Positions 1-8,229 of a stretch of DNA of 64,000 nt are shown here, one piece after another. Position 1 is the stretch's first letter; each line of letters starts with the position of its first letter. The position numbers and the translations under genes were made by a program. Source of the stretch: Trichocoleus sp. FACHB-40 (GTDB lineage: Bacteria; Cyanobacteriota; Cyanobacteriia; Cyanobacteriales; FACHB-T130); contig NZ_JACJPF010000107.1 in the NCBI RefSeq assembly GCF_014695915.1, positions 1 through 64,000 of the forward strand, written 5' to 3'. The notes below the pieces were generated by a model that saw only the letters and a program-made list of their open reading frames with translations, made no database searches and was not told where the DNA came from.

Positions 1-162
1 CAACGCAATCATATTGGTTTGGCGATTCGAGCGTTTCTACGCCTGGAGATGCATTGGTTCAATACTGGCATTAGTTGGTATGAATCTAAAGTCAGCATTG
101 TTCGTGAGGCTGTGCGCTCTTATTTAGCAGCTCCTTGGTTGACTCTTCCAGCAACTGCGTAA
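1..162 (+). CDS. Transposase C-terminal part (cut by window edge)
   Basis: The frame is open from the first base to TAA at 160-162 and encodes the last 53 residues of a protein (RNHIGLAIRAFLRLE, then GISWYESK). This resembles the C-terminal tail of DDE transposases common in cyanobacteria. The catalytic residues lie outside the window, so the IS family cannot be assigned. The stop codon lies inside a terminal-repeat-like sequence (TGCGTAAGTCCTGAC, 156-170), as expected when a transposase reads to the IS edge. Just beyond, on the other strand, is a cut nuclease-like gene. Confidence 0.7.
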   Translation, partial: QRNHIGLAIRAFLRLEMHWFNTGISWYESKVSIVREAVRSYLAAPWLTLPATA

Positions 163-170
163 GTCCTGAC
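1..170 (+). mobile_element. Right end of an insertion sequence
   Basis: The transposase tail runs into a probable terminal inverted repeat, read inward as GTCAGGACTTACGCA on the minus strand (170 to 156). I know the AGGACTTACGCA end from several cyanobacterial IS elements. The left end, target duplication and full length lie outside the window. The boundary near 170 is inferred from where the interrupted minus-strand gene stops making sense as a PD-(D/E)XK domain. Confidence 0.6.
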
Positions 171-361
171 TCAATTAAAACCAGCTCTCCATCTAGGTCA
201 TAGCCAAAAGCATCAACTTCCCAATTTGCTCCCGTTTTCTTGCCAGGAAAAGAACATTTTTCAGCTTCTATTCTATTTAGATCAAGATAAGGGCAAATAC
301 GATCATCATTAAGAATTTCTCTGGTCAAATTTTCATATTCTTGTGAGTTATTGTTTGGCAT
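171..361 (-). pseudogene. PD-(D/E)XK nuclease-like gene fragment truncated by the IS
   Basis: About 63 residues remain from ATG 361, which follows a GAGAG ribosome-site-like sequence. An upstream TTG at 379 is possible but less likely. The visible pattern is GxxWEVDAFGYD, a short turn, then ELVLIE, which resembles the D...(E)xK core of restriction-endonuclease-like folds where ECK would follow. Translation continues for about 30 residues into antisense transposase sequence, so the C-terminal half is lost at the IS junction near 170. Family assignment rests on this one motif and is tentative. The intact gene's function is unknown. Confidence 0.5.
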
Positions 362-860
362 AATCAGCTCTCTGGACAAGTTTAAATAGCCTCAAACTAG
401 GACAGCCAGGCTTTCTGTATAAGGCAAGGAAACAACGATCCCATGATTCTACTTGGGAGCCAGTGCGCGATCGCTCTTTTCCAGATTAGTACATAAACAC
501 TAATGAGTAGGAAACCAATTCATAAAAATGTAATCTGTTAACTCCTACAAGCATTGCAGAGACACGATTGCATGATTCTACTTCCGAGACAGTGCGCGAT
601 CGCATCCTTCATTTATTCTTCCCACGTACAGCTAAAAAATCCCATCTAGCTGTACCAAAATTACTGGCTGGGTTTTAAACACCAGATGCGATCGCCCCAC
701 CCTACTGATATTGATTGTAAAAGCGCGATCGCTCTCAATTTGATTACCACTTTCGACGGATGAACATCTTTCAGAAAATTTCAACACTTGTGACATAACT
801 AACAGCAAAAATTCTGTAGTTACGCATTCTTATGTGTGCCGTGTCCAAGGAGAAAATAAA
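362..860. other. Intergenic region with a diverged repeat pair
   Basis: No convincing gene is visible. Two related stretches of about 40 bp occur at 436-475 and 564-603. They share CATGATTCTACTT, a short variable part and CAGTGCGCGATCGC. At least four HIP1-type GCGATCGC or CGATCGC sites are present. The end of the region carries the leader of the small gene starting at 861. Confidence 0.5.
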
Positions 861-1103
861 ATGTTTTCACAACCCAAGCACGTTGATGCAGTTGGCGCTG
901 ACACCACAGGTAGTGGTTTTCTCACCCCTGATGCTGGCCCTGATACTTCACGCGCCGACTATGCTGATAATCAGGCAGATACGAATGACTCTAGCCACGA
1001 TTATGACAACGTTGATGAACAAATTCCCGATACTTCACTAAAAGAATCTCAGGCTAACGTTGCCGATCATCAAATGAGGATTATCGGTCGTACATCAGGT
1101 TGA
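861..1103 (+). CDS. Small acidic hypothetical protein (80 aa)
   Basis: The ATG at 861 is preceded by AAGGAGAAAATAAA, a strong ribosome-binding site, so I prefer it to the ATG at 834 in the same frame. The product is hydrophilic and rich in Asp, Asn and Ser, with no membrane segment or signal peptide, and is probably disordered. I recognise no family. The stop lies 5 bp from the 3' end of the convergent tRNA-Pro gene, leaving no room for a separate terminator. The Shine-Dalgarno sequence is the main support for a real gene. Confidence 0.5.
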   Translation: MFSQPKHVDAVGADTTGSGFLTPDAGPDTSRADYADNQADTNDSSHDYDNVDEQIPDTSLKESQANVADHQMRIIGRTSG

Positions 1104-1107
1104 AAAA

Positions 1108-1181
1108 TCGGGATGACTGGATTCGAACCAGCGGCCCCTTCGTCCCGAACGAAGTGCGCTACCAAACTGCGCCACATCCCG
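1108..1181 (-). tRNA. tRNA-Pro (anticodon CGG)
   Basis: Read on the minus strand, a 7-bp acceptor stem CGGGATG pairs with CATCCCG and is followed by discriminator A. The anticodon stem-loop is CTTCG-TTCGGGA-CGAAG, giving anticodon CGG. The T arm contains GGTTCGAATCC. The length is 74 nt, with no encoded CCA and no sign of an intron. The 3' end faces the small acidic gene. Confidence 0.96.
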
Positions 1182-1317
1182 TTACCATAAAGGCAATCTT
1201 AATCCACGATATCACGCCGAATCCCTTTTCACCAACCCACAGCAAGGGAAATTAACTCAAGCAGTAAGAATGCTTGATACTATTAACTCTGTATGACTAC
1301 AGTGGGAAAAGCGGGTC

Positions 1318-2196
1318 GTGGCAGTTAAACCAGAATGGTTGCGGGTGAAAGCGCCTCAGTGGGAGCGCGTTGGCAATGTTAAAGAAATATTGCGGGATTT
1401 GGGGCTAAATACAGTTTGCGAAGAAGCATCTTGTCCCAATATTGGGGAGTGTTTTAACGCCGGGACAGCAACTTTCTTAATTATGGGGCCTGCCTGCACG
1501 AGAGCTTGTCCTTACTGCGATATAGATTTTGAGAAGAAGCCGCAACCGCTAGACGCTACGGAACCGGAAAGATTAGCGGAAGCTGTCCGACGGCTACGAC
1601 TAAATCATGTGGTGATTACTTCTGTGAACCGGGACGATTTACCAGATGGTGGTGCGTCTCAGTTTGTTCGCTGCATTGAAGCGGTTCGCGCCACCTCGCC
1701 AAAGACGACAATTGAGGTGCTGATTCCTGACTTGTGTAGTAACTGGGAAGCGCTGGAGAAAATTCTGCAAGCTGCGCCAGAGGTGCTGAATCATAATACA
1801 GAAACAGTTCCGAGTCTGTATCGGCGGGTGCGTCCTCAAGGAAATTATGCGCGATCGCTCGAATTGTTGCGTCTAACTCGTCAGATTGCACCTTGGGTTT
1901 ATACTAAATCTGGCTTGATGGTGGGACTGGGAGAAACTGATGCCGAAATTCGGCAAGTTATGCAGGATTTGCGCGATGTAGACTGCGATATCTTGACTAT
2001 CGGGCAATATCTGCAACCCACTCAGAAGCATTTAAAAGTTGATAGCTTCGTGACACCAGCCCAGTTTGACGCTTGGAGACAGTTTGGAGAATCGGTGGGA
2101 TTTTTGCAAGTCGTCGCCTCTCCCCTCACCCGTAGCTCTTATCATGCTGAACAGGTACGCGAATTGATGCAACGCTATCCCCGAAGCAAATTTTAA
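1318..2196 (+). CDS. lipA: Lipoyl synthase
   Basis: This radical SAM enzyme inserts two sulfur atoms into protein-bound octanoyl groups to make the lipoyl cofactor of 2-oxoacid dehydrogenases and the glycine cleavage system. Both iron-sulfur sites are visible: the auxiliary cluster [12 protein letters not shown] (Cys34, Cys39, Cys45) and the radical SAM motif CTRACPYC (Cys60, Cys64, Cys67). The C-terminal RSSYHAEQ provides the conserved serine region that ligates the auxiliary cluster. At 292 aa the length is normal. The start is GTG 1318; an in-frame stop at 1294 blocks any long extension. Many cyanobacteria carry two lipA copies; only this one is in the window. gpsA follows after 80 bp. Confidence 0.95.
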   Translation: MAVKPEWLRVKAPQWERVGNVKEILRDLGLNTVCEEASCPNIGECFNAGTATFLIMGPACTRACPYCDIDFEKKPQPLDATEPERLAEAVRRLRLNHVVITSVNRDDLPDGGASQFVRCIEAVRATSPKTTIEVLIPDLCSNWEALEKILQAAPEVLNHNTETVPSLYRRVRPQGNYARSLELLRLTRQIAPWVYTKSGLMVGLGETDAEIRQVMQDLRDVDCDILTIGQYLQPTQKHLKVDSFVTPAQFDAWRQFGESVGFLQVVASPLTRSSYHAEQVRELMQRYPRSKF

Positions 2197-2276
2197 ATTT
2201 CTAGAGGCGAAGTATTGCTGCTGATAATTGGCTGGGATAAGTTAAAATTTCTGCTTGGCAATGCTTCGCCCTAACG

Positions 2277-3218
2277 GTGATTAATCCAAAATCCAAAATC
2301 CAAAATCCAAAATCGATAGTCATTCTGGGATCTGGTGCCTGGGGTACAACATTGGCATCTCTAGCCTCTAAGAATGGCTATGACGTGCGTTTGTGGTCGC
2401 GTCAGGGTTCTGTGCTACTAGAGGACATTCTAGAGGGCGCACATATTGTTTTATCAGCCATCTCGATGAAAGGTGTCGCCTCGGTGGTGGCGCAAGTACA
2501 ATCTTTGCCTGTCTCCCCAGATACCATCTTTGTAACAGCGACCAAAGGGTTAGATCCAGCTACCACAAGTACACCTTCGCAAATTTGGCAAGCGGCGTTC
2601 CCCACAAATCCCGTCGTTGTTCTGTCTGGCCCGAATCTTTCTAAAGAAATTCAACAGGGGTTGCCAGCAGCTACCGTGGTAGCCAGCACAGATGCGATCG
2701 CTGCTTCATCCGTGCAAGCGGTATTCTCTTCCCCAAGTTTTCGGGTTTATACCAATGCTGACCCTTTGGGAGTCGAACTGGGTGGTACGCTGAAAAACGT
2801 CATGGCGATCGCTGCTGGCACCTGCGACGGTTTACAACTAGGAACCAATGCCAAAGCCGCTTTATTAACCCGTGGCTTGACCGAAATCATCCGCATTGGC
2901 AACCACTGGGGCGCACAAACTGAAACGTTTTATGGTTTATCAGGACTTGGGGACTTACTCGCCACCTGCAACAGCAGCCTCAGCCGCAATTATCAGGTTG
3001 GTTATTCTTTGGCTCAAGGCAAGACGCTTTCTGAGGTTTTAGCTGAATTGGAAGGGACAGCTGAAGGTGTCAACACCACCTCAGTTTTGATTCAAAGAGC
3101 CAACGCAAAAGGAATTTCTGTTCCCATATCTTACCAGGTTTACCGCCTACTCCAAGGAGAAATTACCCCGCTCTCTGCGGTTGAGGCATTGATGCTTAGA
3201 GACAGCAAGCCAGAGTGA
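2277..3218 (+). CDS. gpsA: NAD(P)H-dependent glycerol-3-phosphate dehydrogenase
   Basis: The enzyme reduces dihydroxyacetone phosphate to sn-glycerol 3-phosphate for phospholipid synthesis. The Rossmann motif GSGAWG lies near residue 18. The catalytic lysine segment (GGTLKNVMAIAAG) and the NTKAALLTRG-like segment (NAKAALLTRGL) are intact. The length is 313 aa. The GTG start at 2277 is followed at once by four copies of the heptad CCAAAAT, so about the first 13 residues (INPKSKIQNPKS) are repeat-derived. The native start was probably closer to IVILGSG; either the repeat supplies the start or a start inside it is used. HIP1 sites occur inside the gene. Confidence 0.93.
   Translation: MINPKSKIQNPKSIVILGSGAWGTTLASLASKNGYDVRLWSRQGSVLLEDILEGAHIVLSAISMKGVASVVAQVQSLPVSPDTIFVTATKGLDPATTSTPSQIWQAAFPTNPVVVLSGPNLSKEIQQGLPAATVVASTDAIAASSVQAVFSSPSFRVYTNADPLGVELGGTLKNVMAIAAGTCDGLQLGTNAKAALLTRGLTEIIRIGNHWGAQTETFYGLSGLGDLLATCNSSLSRNYQVGYSLAQGKTLSEVLAELEGTAEGVNTTSVLIQRANAKGISVPISYQVYRLLQGEITPLSAVEALMLRDSKPE
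2284..2315 (+). repeat. Heptad repeat (CCAAAAT)n forming the gpsA N-terminus
   Basis: About four tandem copies of a 7-bp unit lie between the GTG codon of gpsA and its first conserved beta strand. The same unit, in both orientations, recurs just after gpsA at 3230-3300. Confidence 0.85.
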
Positions 3219-3697
3219 TCTGATACAAGGATTTTGGATTTTGCATTAAGGATTTTGGATTGAAAAAAGGTCTTTTCCCAATCCAAAATCCCCAGCCCCC
3301 AATCCCCAGTCAGGGAACTTGTGCGAACAATATTCTTTCTAATAAGAGGTAATTCTTCAGGAAATGCTCTTGCTAGTGATGTAGATTAACCTAGCGTATT
3401 GACCCAAGTCACTACTCTGGGATTGATAGCTGCTTATACTAGCTCCTAAAGATAGAAATCTGAATCCTTCTGGAGACAGGTTTCTGGAAGTCAAATTGTC
3501 CTAGTGTCAGCGCCAGCAGTTGATAGCGATGCGTGTACTAGGTGTCAAAGGAGCGGGGTCAAATAGAAACCCTGTTGGTGGGTGCGAGAAGTAATTAAAA
3601 GAACAATAAGCAGTAGTAGTTTCGTCTTGGAGAATGGGAATCCTAAATAAGTAGTGACTAACTGAAAGATTATTCCGGTCGCAATTGAGAGATCCCT
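3219..3697 (+). other. Intergenic region and long leader of sigC
   Basis: No gene is visible in these 479 bp. The first 100 bp (about 3230-3316) hold GATTTTGG/CCAAAATC heptads in inverted arrangement followed by CCCCAGT-type heptads, which could fold into a hairpin and end gpsA transcription. The rest is probably promoter and leader of sigC. I could not assign a promoter with confidence. Confidence 0.5.
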
Positions 3698-4969
3698 ATG
3701 CCAGCCACCCCTTTCTATACAGAGACAGAATTTGAACCGATCGCTCCTGACTTCAGCTTTGGGCTGTCAAGTCACGGCGACGACGATCGACCACCAGTAG
3801 ACGATCTCAGTGAGCCTGAGATCGAAATGATAGACGCTCTTGATGAGCAACTCGACGAGTCCCGCCCCTCAGCAAGTGCCAGTCGTCGTACAACCGATTT
3901 GGTGCGCTTATACCTTCAGGAAATTGGTCGGGTTCGTTTACTAGGGCGAGATGAAGAAGTCTCGGAAGCTCAAAAAGTCCAGCGTCATATGCGTTTGCTG
4001 GAATTGAGAAGTGACGCTGCGACTAAGGGTGATGAAGTAATTAAACCCTATGTCCATCTGATTAATGTTCACGATCGTCTGGCTTCTCAACTAGGGCATC
4101 GTCCTTCTTTGGAACGCTGGGCGGCAGAAGCTGGTATTGAAGTAAGCAACCTGAAGCCCAGTTTGGCAGCAGGAAAGCGACGCTGGGCAGAGATAGCTAT
4201 TCTGAATGTCGAGGAACTAGAGGCGATTCAGAATACTGGCATCCGCGCCAAAGAACACATGATCAAGGCTAACTTGCGCTTGGTGGTGTCGGTAGCGAAA
4301 AAATATCAAAATCGCGGCTTGGAATTGTTGGATTTAGTTCAGGAAGGAACTCTCGGACTAGAACGGGCGGTAGAGAAGTTCGATCCGACAAAGGGTTATC
4401 GGTTTAGCACCTATGCTTATTGGTGGATTCGTCAGGGGATTACGCGCGCGATCGCTACTCAAAGCCGCACCATCCGCCTTCCAGTTCACATCACCGAAAA
4501 GCTCAACAAAATCAAGAAAGCTCAGCGAAAAATTTCTCAAGAAAAAGGTCGCACCGCCACCATTGAAGATATCGGTCATGAGTTAGACATGACAGCCGAA
4601 CAGGTGCGGGAAGTTTTGCTGCGCGTCCCCCGCTCTGTCTCTTTAGAAATTAAAGTTGGTAAGGAGAAAGACACTGAACTAGGCGACTTGCTAGAAACAG
4701 ATAGCATATCTCCCGAAGAAGTGTTAATGCGAGAAGCTTTACACCGCGATTTGCAGAATTTGCTTGACGATCTCACCAGCCGAGAGAGAGATGTGATTCA
4801 GATGCGGTTTGGCTTAGGAGATGGTCATCCTTATTCCTTGGCAGAAATTGGTCGCGCTTTGGATTTGTCTAGGGAACGAGTCCGGCAAATTGAAGCCAAA
4901 GCCCTACAGAAGTTGCGGCAACCCAAGCGCCGCAACCGCGTGCGAGATTATCTAGAATCTTTGGGGTAA
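3698..4969 (+). CDS. sigC: Group 2 RNA polymerase sigma factor SigC
   Basis: This sigma-70 factor directs RNA polymerase to promoters; cyanobacterial group 2 factors are non-essential and act in stress, stationary-phase or carbon/nitrogen responses. Region 1.2 (TDLVRLYLQEIGRVRLL) starts near residue 65 after an acidic N-terminus. Region 2 spans about 185-255 with YRFSTYAYWWIRQGITRAI. Region 4 (ERDVIQMRFGL and SLSRERVRQIEAKAL-like sequence) is near the C-terminus. The start MPATPFYTE and the 423-aa length match what I remember of the Nostoc SigC type rather than SigA or SigB. It is monocistronic, with a long leader and a clear downstream hairpin. Confidence 0.88.
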   Translation: MPATPFYTETEFEPIAPDFSFGLSSHGDDDRPPVDDLSEPEIEMIDALDEQLDESRPSASASRRTTDLVRLYLQEIGRVRLLGRDEEVSEAQKVQRHMRLLELRSDAATKGDEVIKPYVHLINVHDRLASQLGHRPSLERWAAEAGIEVSNLKPSLAAGKRRWAEIAILNVEELEAIQNTGIRAKEHMIKANLRLVVSVAKKYQNRGLELLDLVQEGTLGLERAVEKFDPTKGYRFSTYAYWWIRQGITRAIATQSRTIRLPVHITEKLNKIKKAQRKISQEKGRTATIEDIGHELDMTAEQVREVLLRVPRSVSLEIKVGKEKDTELGDLLETDSISPEEVLMREALHRDLQNLLDDLTSRERDVIQMRFGLGDGHPYSLAEIGRALDLSRERVRQIEAKALQKLRQPKRRNRVRDYLESLG

Positions 4970-4977
4970 AAGAACAT

Positions 4978-5026
4978 AAAAGGTAAAAGGCAATCATCGA
5001 ATTCTTTCTTTTGCCTTTTACCTTTT
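4978..5026 (+). terminator. Hairpin terminator after sigC
   Basis: Arms AAAAGGTAAAAGGCA (4978-4992) and TGCCTTTTACCTTTT (5012-5026) are perfectly complementary around a 19-nt loop, 9 bp after the sigC stop, and are followed by T-rich sequence. The arms are built from a heptad (AAAAGGT/AAAAGGC). Confidence 0.75.
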
Positions 5027-5159
5027 ATCTTTTACATGATTGCCTTTTAAGTAGTTTCGTCAAAAGTGAAAAAGCAATCATGTAAAAGACATAATTCTTT
5101 ACTTCTGCTTTTTCCGGTTTCCTTCTATACTTTCCTGCTTCTTGACTGCTTTGCTTATT

Positions 5160-5238
5160 AATTATCATTCTCAATAAGATAACTTTGTTGCAAATATTCT
5201 GGCAATTCGCTATCCTTCTCAATAGGGCTACTTTCTTG
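5160..5238 (+). promoter_or_regulatory. furA upstream region: Fur-box-like site and duplicated element
   Basis: AATTATCATTCTCAATAAG at 5160-5178 resembles an A/T-rich Fur box, consistent with the autoregulation known for cyanobacterial FurA. A 26-bp stretch at 5165-5190 recurs at 5213-5238 with 20 of 26 matches (shared core CTTTCTCAATA-like and ACTTT.TTG). The second copy ends 11 bp before the furA ATG, over its ribosome-binding region. Confidence 0.5.
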
Positions 5239-5249
5239 AGAAGGTAAAT

Positions 5250-5705
5250 ATGTCATTTTATACAGCAACCTCCCTCAAGGCTGAACTCAATGAGCGGGGC
5301 TGGCGTTTAACTCCCCAGCGGGAAACTATCCTGAATGTGTTTCAACATCTCCCCAGAGGTCAGCATCTCAGTGCGGAAGACCTATACGAGCTGCTGCACA
5401 GCGAAAGTGAGGATATCAGCCTATCCACCATTTACCGAACTCTAAAGTTAATGGCTCGGCTGGGCATTCTACGCGAACTAGAACTGGCGGAAGGACATAA
5501 GCATTACGAACTCAATCAACCTTACCCGCATCACCACCATCATTTGATCTGTGTTCGGTGTAACAAGACGATTGAATTCAAGAATGACTCGATATTAAAA
5601 ACAGGCACCCGAACCGCCAAAAAAGAGGGGTATCATCTGCTTGACTGTCAGTTGACGATTCACGCCGTCTGTCCGTCTTGCCAACGGGCGTTACTGCCAA
5701 TTTAA
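5250..5705 (+). CDS. furA: Ferric uptake regulator FurA
   Basis: This is the DNA-binding metalloregulator of iron homeostasis. It has 151 residues, with the winged helix in residues 1-85 and the dimerisation and metal domain with PHHHHH at 93-98. Cysteines fall at 101, 104 (CVRC), 133, 141 and 144 (CPSC), the same positions as in FurA of Anabaena sp. PCC 7120, where they also give heme binding and redox control. The ATG at 5250 follows AGAAGG. The N-terminus SLKAELNERGWRLTPQRE separates it from the Zur and PerR paralogs. A convergent peptidoglycan-binding protein gene ends 81 bp downstream, matching the alr1690-furA arrangement known to produce an antisense RNA in Anabaena. Confidence 0.93.
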   Translation: MSFYTATSLKAELNERGWRLTPQRETILNVFQHLPRGQHLSAEDLYELLHSESEDISLSTIYRTLKLMARLGILRELELAEGHKHYELNQPYPHHHHHLICVRCNKTIEFKNDSILKTGTRTAKKEGYHLLDCQLTIHAVCPSCQRALLPI

Positions 5706-5756
5706 GCAAATAGGGGCAGTAGCTAGTACAGCGATGGGAAAACAGCCGCTAAACGA

Positions 5757-5781
5757 GCGATTAGCTTTTAAAGCTAATCGC
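5757..5781. terminator. Palindrome between convergent furA and peptidoglycan-binding gene
   Basis: GCGATTAGCTTT is followed after one base by its reverse complement AAAGCTAATCGC. The symmetrical position between two convergent stops suggests a bidirectional terminator. If it is leaky leftward-going transcripts would run antisense to furA. Confidence 0.6.
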
Positions 5782-5786
5782 CAAAG

Positions 5787-6947
5787 TTAGAAGCGTCCCT
5801 TCACAATGTCATCAGCACTGAGTCCATAGTCACGCTGTGCAGCTTCGACAGCTGCTTTGGTTTGCTTATCGAAAACACCATTTAACGGGCCGTTATAAAA
5901 GCCATTTTCTTTCAAACGCTTTTGCAAGGACAGCATACTGGAGCGATCGCTTGCTTTTGCGCTTGCCTTCTGTAATGCTGCTAAAGTATTTGGCCCCACA
6001 ACCCCATCAGCAGGTAAGCGTTGTTCTTGCTGAAACTTGGTGACAGCATCTTTAGTTTCTTGGTCGAAGTAACCAGTTAACCGACCTTGATAGTATTCCA
6101 TTTGCCGCAGCTGTCGCTGGACGGCTGCTACCTGTTGGCTGGTTTGACCGAATTGCACGAATGGGCCAGTAGAAACAACGGCTGGTTTTGCCGCAGTCCG
6201 AAACTCTCCATTTCCCACACCCAGTAAAGCCGCCTGAGTGTCTGTACCTGCAACGCCATCAACAGGCATTCCCGCCACTTTCTGAAATTGGGTAACGGCT
6301 GCTTTAGTTAACGGACCATAATAGCCAGTGGCATTCGCCTTCAAGTAACCCCGTTTTTGCAACTGCTGCTGAAGGGCGGCTACCTCTGCACCCTTGTCCC
6401 CTTCCTGCAAAGCGCCACGGCGACGGTTGCTCACCTGTGGAGGGTTCCTCACCTGCGGACGAGTGACCCGTTGACGGTTCACCTGCGGACGGTTAACTAG
6501 CAGACGGTTGCTCACCTGCTGACGGTTACTTGCCTGTGTTTGGTTATTCCTCCTTGGAATGCTTAAAGCTGCCTCAGTTTGCGGCCCTACAATGCCATCT
6601 GGTGCTAGTCCTTTAGCTTTTTGGAATTGGATCACCGCCTCTGTGGTCAAGGGACCAAAATTTCCAGTGGCATTTGCCCTGAAGTAGCCTAGCTGTTGCA
6701 AACGTTTCTGGAGGGTAACTACCTCTGAACCACTTTCCCCAGGCTGAAGCGTTGCCAACGCGACCGATGCCATTCCCAAATAGCTTAAGCTAACTGCCAG
6801 CGATAGCATATACATACTCGCCGTGCTGGAAAGCTTTTTGCACTCCAGTCCCTGAAAAAACTTCTGGTTATTGAGGGCAGAAACTTGCTTGATGTTGACG
6901 GGTTCCTCGTAGGCAAGAGCAAGATGGATATAGGCAAGAGTTTCCAT
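5787..6947 (-). CDS. Exported peptidoglycan-binding protein with four PG_binding_1 domains
   Basis: The protein has 386 aa. The N-terminus METLAYIHLALAYEE is shared with the next two genes and precedes a hydrophobic segment at about 42-65 (ASMYMLSLAVSLSYLGMASVALA) ending in an ALA site, so it is probably exported with a long cytoplasmic N-region. Four PG_binding_1 repeats follow, each with LQxxLxxLGY, GxxGxxTxxAVxxFQ and DGxxGxxTxxAL elements, at about 68-130, 182-243, 262-322 and 332-385. Between repeats 1 and 2 lies an Arg/Gln/Asn-rich linker with recurring VNRPQV-like units. No catalytic domain is present. By position it corresponds to alr1690 of Anabaena, convergent to furA. Confidence 0.85.
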   Translation of the reverse strand: METLAYIHLALAYEEPVNIKQVSALNNQKFFQGLECKKLSSTASMYMLSLAVSLSYLGMASVALATLQPGESGSEVVTLQKRLQQLGYFRANATGNFGPLTTEAVIQFQKAKGLAPDGIVGPQTEAALSIPRRNNQTQASNRQQVSNRLLVNRPQVNRQRVTRPQVRNPPQVSNRRRGALQEGDKGAEVAALQQQLQKRGYLKANATGYYGPLTKAAVTQFQKVAGMPVDGVAGTDTQAALLGVGNGEFRTAAKPAVVSTGPFVQFGQTSQQVAAVQRQLRQMEYYQGRLTGYFDQETKDAVTKFQQEQRLPADGVVGPNTLAALQKASAKASDRSSMLSLQKRLKENGFYNGPLNGVFDKQTKAAVEAAQRDYGLSADDIVKGRF

Positions 6948-7205
6948 AATTATCTAGGGCTTCTTTTGATAGCAAGTTTAGCAGGTCAATTTCAACAAAT
7001 AGACACACTTATAGTAACTATCAGCGGGACTCTTTCACTGCATCCAGCCGATAAGATTGTATAAGCGCATATTGCCTTTCAGCACTGCTTCGGGTTGAAG
7101 ATATTCTTGCATTCAAATAGGAAGCCTTAGTTTTCTGGCATCTTATATTTTTTACCGCCAGTCTAGCTAGTCGATTAAGAGGCTTGTAAATATATCATAT
7201 TTTTG

Positions 7206-8159
7206 CTATTGGCGATAGACTACCCGTGCATCAAGTCCACACGAGCGCAAAAACTCGGACTGACTTTCAGCCCTGTTGTAGTCAGGAAATGCGCCTGTTT
7301 GAACGTAATTCCCTAATCTCGAATCTGTCCTAAAATTCACAGAACCAACACGCAAACGCAAACACTGGCGCACGTCATCCAGTTCGTTTTCGCTCCCTGG
7401 TACGATCACTACATAGGAAAGGGGACGATTTCTAGCAACAGCACGACGGACTCCCAATTCGTCCAGGGTTTCCCGATCGAGACGACCGTCAGCGAATATA
7501 TCCCTATCTCTTTGAAACTCCCTGATCGCCTGCCTGGTTCGTGAACCAATAATTCCATCGATGGGGCCAGGGTTGTAACCCAACTGTCTTAACCGTAGCT
7601 GAACACTCCTATTAAAAGCGCGATCGCCTTCTCGAAATATGTCTCTTTCACCAAGGTTGTTGGTATCTAATGGTCTGTCAAAATTAGAAAAATCGTCTCT
7701 GATACCCGGCAATACGTCATTTCCAAACTCAAAATTGTATTGTTGGCTCTGGGGCCGCCTAACGTTAAATAATGCTGCCCTGGTTGCCGAACCAACCTCG
7801 CCATCCGGTGCCAGTCCATTATTTCTCTGGAATTCGATTACAGCTGCTCTGGTCTGCGAACCAAAAAAGCCAGTAATAGATCCCCTGAAGTAGTTCAAAT
7901 CTTGCAAACGTCTTTGGACCTCTGCCACTTCCGGATCTCTGCTTCCTTGCTGAAGCACCCTCTGTGCCAACGCATCGGAGGCCATGCCCAACACCACCAA
8001 AGAAACGGCCAGCGATAGAAAATGAATACTCGCTCTGCTAGAAAGCTTTTTCCAATTCAGTCCGGCAAAAAGTTTCTGGTTGTTCCAGATAGGAGAAAAA
8101 CTGGCTTCCTTGGGTGTCTCGTAGGCTAAGGAAATATGAAGATATGCTAGAGTTTCCAC
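7206..8159 (-). CDS. Exported peptidoglycan-binding protein with SPOR-like C-terminus
   Basis: The protein has 317 aa and is the second of three tandem paralogs. It begins METLAYLHISLAYET and has a signal-like segment KLSSRASIHFLSLAVSLVVLGMASDALA split over about 38-65. Two PG_binding_1 domains follow (about 72-132 and 180-238). The C-terminal 70 residues (YVVIVPGS ... YVQTGAFPDYNRAESQSEFL) look like a SPOR-type domain, which binds denuded glycan strands. The linker at about 133-178 is Asp/Asn/Arg-rich. It is separated from its neighbours by 258 and 70 bp, so each gene may have its own promoter. It is probably a cell-wall structural or sensing protein, as no enzyme domain is visible. Confidence 0.82.
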   Translation of the reverse strand: METLAYLHISLAYETPKEASFSPIWNNQKLFAGLNWKKLSSRASIHFLSLAVSLVVLGMASDALAQRVLQQGSRDPEVAEVQRRLQDLNYFRGSITGFFGSQTRAAVIEFQRNNGLAPDGEVGSATRAALFNVRRPQSQQYNFEFGNDVLPGIRDDFSNFDRPLDTNNLGERDIFREGDRAFNRSVQLRLRQLGYNPGPIDGIIGSRTRQAIREFQRDRDIFADGRLDRETLDELGVRRAVARNRPLSYVVIVPGSENELDDVRQCLRLRVGSVNFRTDSRLGNYVQTGAFPDYNRAESQSEFLRSCGLDARVVYRQ

Positions 8160-8229
8160 GGTTATTGCAGTATATTTATCTCGCCAGTCTAGCCGAAAAA
8201 ATTCATCAAATAGCTATTCCTAAGAGTTG

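Noticed and set aside
1108-1181. tRNA-Pro as attachment site of an integrated element
   Set aside because: No integrase gene and no repeated copy of the tRNA 3' end was seen in the window.
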